From NCBI RefSeq assembly GCF_900091495.1, contig NZ_LT607413.1, positions 5,161,001-5,225,000 of the forward strand: 64,000 nucleotides of DNA, written 5' to 3'. This document shows, in pieces, positions 61,185-64,000 of this stretch. Below the pieces are notes generated by a model. It made no database searches. It worked only from the letters and a program-made list of their open reading frames with translations, and was not told the DNA's origin. The first letter of the stretch is position 1, and each line of letters starts with the position of its first letter. The DNA comes from Micromonospora echinospora (GTDB taxonomy: Bacteria > Actinomycetota > Actinomycetes > Mycobacteriales > Micromonosporaceae). The translations under genes were made by a program, and so were the position numbers.

Positions 61185-62353
61185 CGGGGGCGCTCGCGGC
61201 GGCCGACGAGCTCGTCGCCGCGACGCGCGGGTGGCGGACCGAGCCGGCCGCCGACCCGAAGGTCGAGGCGCTGGCCCTGGCGGTGACGGCGAACCTGCCG
61301 GTCCTGCTCTGGGGTGAGCCGGGCATCGGCAAGTCCGCGACCCTCCAGCAGCTCGCCGAGGGGCTGGGCCTGCCACTGGAGACGGTCATCGCCAGCGTCC
61401 ACGAGCCGTCGGACTTCGCGGGGCTGCCGATCGTCGGGGACTCCCCGGCCACCGACGGGGTGCCGATGGCCCCGCCGGACTGGGCGGTCCGGCTGGCGCG
61501 TACCGGATCGGGTCTGCTCTTCTTCGACGAGCTCTCCTCCGCGCCGCCGGCGGTTCAGGCGGCGCTGCTGCGGGTGGTGCTGGAACGGCGGGTCGGCAGC
61601 CTCGCGCTGCCGCCGTCGGTGCGGATCGTGGCGGCGGCGAACCCGCCGACCAGCGCGGCGGACGGCTGGCACCTGGCCCCGCCGCTGGCGAACCGGTTCG
61701 TGCACCTGCGCTGGACGCACGACCCGCGCACCGTCGCGCGGGGCCTGGCCGGCACCTGGCCGGCGGTGACCGTGCCGGCGGTGCGGCCCGGGCGCGCGGC
61801 GACGGCGCTGGCCAAAGCGCGTGGGACGATCGCGGGTTTCCTCACGGCCCGGCCGGGGCTGACCCACCACCTGCCCGCCGACGCCGAGGCCCGGGGCGGC
61901 GCCTGGCCGTCGCCACGCACCTGGGAGATGGTGCTGCGGCTGCTCACCGTCCACCACGCGACCGGAACCGACCCGCAGGCGCTGGCGTTGGCCGTGATCG
62001 GCGCGGTGGGCGACGGCGCGGGTCTGGAGTTCGTCACCTACCTGGAGAACCTCGACCTGCCCGACCCGGAGCGGGTGCTCGCCGACCCGGACGCGTTCCG
62101 GCTGCCCGAGCGGGGCGACCGGCAGTTGGCGTTCCTGACCGCGGTGATCGCGGCGGTGCAGGCGAAGGTCGACCGGGCGCGCTGGGAGGCCGGCTGGGTG
62201 GTGTTGGGCAAGGCGGTCGAGGCGGGCGTGCCGGACGTCGCAGCCCGTGCCGCGATGGACCTCGCGGCGCTGCGGGACACGTCCTGGCCGGTGCCGCCGA
62301 GCATCCACGCCTTCGCCGACGTGCTGCGGCTGTCGGGACGCCTGACCGGATGA
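61181..62353 (+). CDS. MoxR-type AAA+ ATPase
   Basis: 390 aa, GTG 61181 (GTGA overlap). Walker A is GEPGIGKS (45-52), Walker B GLLFFDELSSAP, sensor 1 IVAAANPPTSAADG, with a helix-2-insert-like VHEPSDFAGLPIV. The type is MoxR/CoxD/RavA. These ATPases work with vWA proteins (CoxE, NorD, ViaA) to remodel or mature protein complexes. The vWA partner follows immediately. The LRR and ankyrin proteins are candidate clients or adaptors. Confidence 0.92.
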   Translation: MTGALAAADELVAATRGWRTEPAADPKVEALALAVTANLPVLLWGEPGIGKSATLQQLAEGLGLPLETVIASVHEPSDFAGLPIVGDSPATDGVPMAPPDWAVRLARTGSGLLFFDELSSAPPAVQAALLRVVLERRVGSLALPPSVRIVAAANPPTSAADGWHLAPPLANRFVHLRWTHDPRTVARGLAGTWPAVTVPAVRPGRAATALAKARGTIAGFLTARPGLTHHLPADAEARGGAWPSPRTWEMVLRLLTVHHATGTDPQALALAVIGAVGDGAGLEFVTYLENLDLPDPERVLADPDAFRLPERGDRQLAFLTAVIAAVQAKVDRARWEAGWVVLGKAVEAGVPDVAARAAMDLAALRDTSWPVPPSIHAFADVLRLSGRLTG

Positions 62354-63555
62354 GCCCGGGTGGCGGCCGGCTGGACCGCACCAAACTGCTCGCGGCCCGG
62401 TTCCGGGCCGCGCAGGACCGGCCCTACCTCGCCACCGCGCTGTACAGCGTGACGGTGGTGGAGTCCCCGCAGGTGCCCACCATGGGCGTCGACCGGCACT
62501 GGCGCTGCTACGTCTCGCCGGGATTCGTCGACCGGCTGCCGGTGGCCCAACTCGCGGCGGTGTGGATCCACGAGGTGGCCCACCTGCTCCGCGACCACCA
62601 CGGTCGCGCCGACCGGCTCCCCGTCGGGCAGCGGCGCGACCACCACCGGGTCAACGTCGCGCAGGACTGCGAGATCAACGACGACCTGGTGGCCGACCGG
62701 CTGCCGCTGCCACCGGACCGGATCGAGCCGAAGACCTTCGGGCTGCCGGCGGGTCTGCTGTTCGAGGCGTACCTGCCGCTGCTGCCCGCCCGGGTGCGCG
62801 GCGGGGCGCACGACTGCGTGTCGGGGTCCGGTGGGCACGACTGCGGGTCCGGGGCGCACGGCGTCGACCGGCCGTGGGAGCGCGACGGTGCGGGTGGCGT
62901 CAACACGGTCGAGGCGGGAGCGATCCGCCGGGAGACCGCGCACGCGGTCCGCGCCCACGTCCGGGCCCGGGGCACCGTCGCGGCCGGCTGGGAACGCTGG
63001 GCCGCCCAGGTGCTCGAACCCCGGGTGGACTGGCGTCGGGCGCTGACCGGCGCGGTCCGCGAGGCGGCGGCCTGGGCGGTCGGCGCGGTCGACTACACCT
63101 ACCGACGCCCCTCCCGCCGCGCCGCCGCCATGCGCCGGGTGGTGCTGCCCAGCCTGCGCCGACCGGTGCCCCGGGTGGCCATCGTGGTGGACACGTCGGG
63201 GTCGATGGGCGACGGGCAACTCGCCGCGGCGCTCGCCGAGGTCTCGGGGGTGCTCCGGGCGGTCGGTGTCGGCGGCAACCGGGTCACCGTGCTCTCCTGC
63301 GACGCCGCCGTGCACGTCGTATGGCGGGTGCACACCGTCGGCGAGGTGCGGCTGGCCGGGGGCGGCGGCACCGACATGCGGGTGGGGATCGAGGCGGCGC
63401 TGCGCGACCGACCGCACATCGTGGTGGTGCTGACCGACGGGCTGACGCCGTGGCCGGCCGCGCCATTGGAGTCCACCCGGGTCGTCGCGGGGCTGATCGG
63501 GGCGGGCGCGCCGCCCCCACCGTCCTGGATCACCAGCATCACCATCGACGACTGA
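62350..63555 (+). CDS. DUF2201-type putative metallopeptidase-vWA protein
   Basis: 401 aa, ATG 62350 (ATGA overlap with moxR). The N-terminal domain has a zinc-protease-like H74-E-V-A-H78 (VWIHEVAHLLRDHHG) and AQDCEINDDLV, as in DUF2201. The C-terminal vWA-like domain has VAIVVDTSGSMGDGQL (MIDAS D281-S285), GGGGTDMRVGI and VVVLTDG. It is the vWA partner of the MoxR ATPase and closes the five-gene operon. Whether the HEVAH site cleaves proteins is not known for the family. Confidence 0.9.
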   Translation: MSPGGGRLDRTKLLAARFRAAQDRPYLATALYSVTVVESPQVPTMGVDRHWRCYVSPGFVDRLPVAQLAAVWIHEVAHLLRDHHGRADRLPVGQRRDHHRVNVAQDCEINDDLVADRLPLPPDRIEPKTFGLPAGLLFEAYLPLLPARVRGGAHDCVSGSGGHDCGSGAHGVDRPWERDGAGGVNTVEAGAIRRETAHAVRAHVRARGTVAAGWERWAAQVLEPRVDWRRALTGAVREAAAWAVGAVDYTYRRPSRRAAAMRRVVLPSLRRPVPRVAIVVDTSGSMGDGQLAAALAEVSGVLRAVGVGGNRVTVLSCDAAVHVVWRVHTVGEVRLAGGGGTDMRVGIEAALRDRPHIVVVLTDGLTPWPAAPLESTRVVAGLIGAGAPPPPSWITSITIDD

Positions 63556-63617
63556 TCGGACCCGGTCGGGTGCCGGCGCGGGGCTGGGTCGTGGTGTGCC
63601 GGACGCGGGTGTGCCGG

Positions 63618-64000
63618 TCAGGCGGGCGTCGCGGCGGCGCGCGCCCGCGCGGTCAGGTCGCGGCGGGCGGCGTTGCGGTACCGCAGCACCTGGACCGCGC
63701 CGAGCGCCCAGAGGACGTACTGCACGGCGAAGGCCCACCGGAAGGCGGTCAGGTCCGGGGTGGCCCGGCCCGCCGGGGTGGCCAGGTCGAGCACCACGCC
63801 GACGGCCAAGATCAGCACGATCGAGGCGACGAAACCGCCGACGTTGACGACACCGGTGGCGCTGCCGATCCGGTTGACCGGGTTGAAACTGCGCGCGTAG
63901 TCGAACCCGATGAGGGAGCCCGGGCCGTTGACCGCCAGCACCAGCACCAGCGTGACCAGCAGCCAGCCCGGGGCACGTCCCGGCCAGGCGAGCACGACGC
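63618..64000 (-). CDS. MFS transporter, C-terminal part
   Basis: The gene enters from the right edge; at least 126 codons are seen. Four hydrophobic segments (WLLVTLVLVLAVNGPGSLIG, ATGVVNVGGFVASIVLILAV, FRWAFAVQYVLWALGAVQVL and a partial one) with NPVNRIGSATGVVNVGG between them are typical of the last helices of nitrate/sugar-type MFS permeases. The substrate cannot be judged. It converges on the MoxR-vWA operon. Confidence 0.8.
   Translation of the reverse strand, partial: VVLAWPGRAPGWLLVTLVLVLAVNGPGSLIGFDYARSFNPVNRIGSATGVVNVGGFVASIVLILAVGVVLDLATPAGRATPDLTAFRWAFAVQYVLWALGAVQVLRYRNAARRDLTARARAAATPA

Overview
The window is very GC-rich actinobacterial DNA. GTG/ATG starts, GTGA and ATGA gene overlaps, Tat-type secreted carbohydrases, BTAD and DUF397/DUF5753 regulators and a furA-katG pair all point to a soil actinomycete, most likely Micromonosporaceae (Micromonospora-like); that placement is inference from gene content. 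All calls come from reading the sequence; no database search was run.

1-4.7 kb: an L-arabinose-polymer utilisation patch. It holds the end of a CBM42 protein, a GH127-type beta-L-arabinofuranosidase with ricin-type lectin repeats, and a GH43-like hydrolase with an AbfB domain, behind a LacI-type palindrome. 4.9-8.4 kb: a MerR regulator coupled to a BtrH-like protein, a VOC protein and a PhzF-like protein. 8.4-13.9 kb: a NarL-type two-component pair, a BTAD/NB-ARC regulator whose frame runs into the next gene, and a secreted protein of unknown function.

13.9-27.8 kb: a coherent catabolic regulon. Six leftward genes (SnoaL-like, phytoene-desaturase/amine-oxidase-like flavoprotein, cupin, aldehyde dehydrogenase, amidohydrolase, RidA) face rightward genes for a PLP enzyme, a polyamine/iron-type ABC importer with a fused double permease, an IclR regulator and a second aldehyde dehydrogenase. 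Two copies of an IclR-box-like operator sit at the two control points. The substrate is probably an amine or amino-acid-like compound but is not identified. 27.6-29.6 kb is a scar: the last 107 bp of the aldehyde dehydrogenase gene are repeated 1.8 kb downstream, flanking decayed RHS, DUF5753 and DUF397 fragments.

29.6-36.8 kb: a TetR/quinone-reductase divergon with two perfect 17-bp operators, furA-katG, an XRE-type regulator and a small secreted DUF2690-like protein. 36.8-39.3 kb: the most striking locus. Six Y-RNA-like units in tandem, arranged as three promoter-plus-two-RNA modules, lie directly upstream of a TROVE/vWA (Ro60/Rsr-like) protein. Several units contain tRNA-like T-arms and D-arms.

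39.4-56.7 kb: a large secreted subtilisin with Kelch repeats, a MalY-type aminotransferase, a secreted LamG protein with a DasR-like operator, a membrane-anchored GH67-like protein, a GlcD/GlcF fusion oxidoreductase with its divergent GntR regulator, and a GNAT acetyltransferase. 56.8-63.6 kb: a tRNA-like RNA with an abnormal anticodon arm, followed by five translationally coupled genes (zinc-ribbon SDR lacking the catalytic Tyr, LRR, ankyrin, MoxR ATPase, metallopeptidase-vWA). This is a second candidate RNA-linked system of unknown function. The window ends in an MFS transporter.
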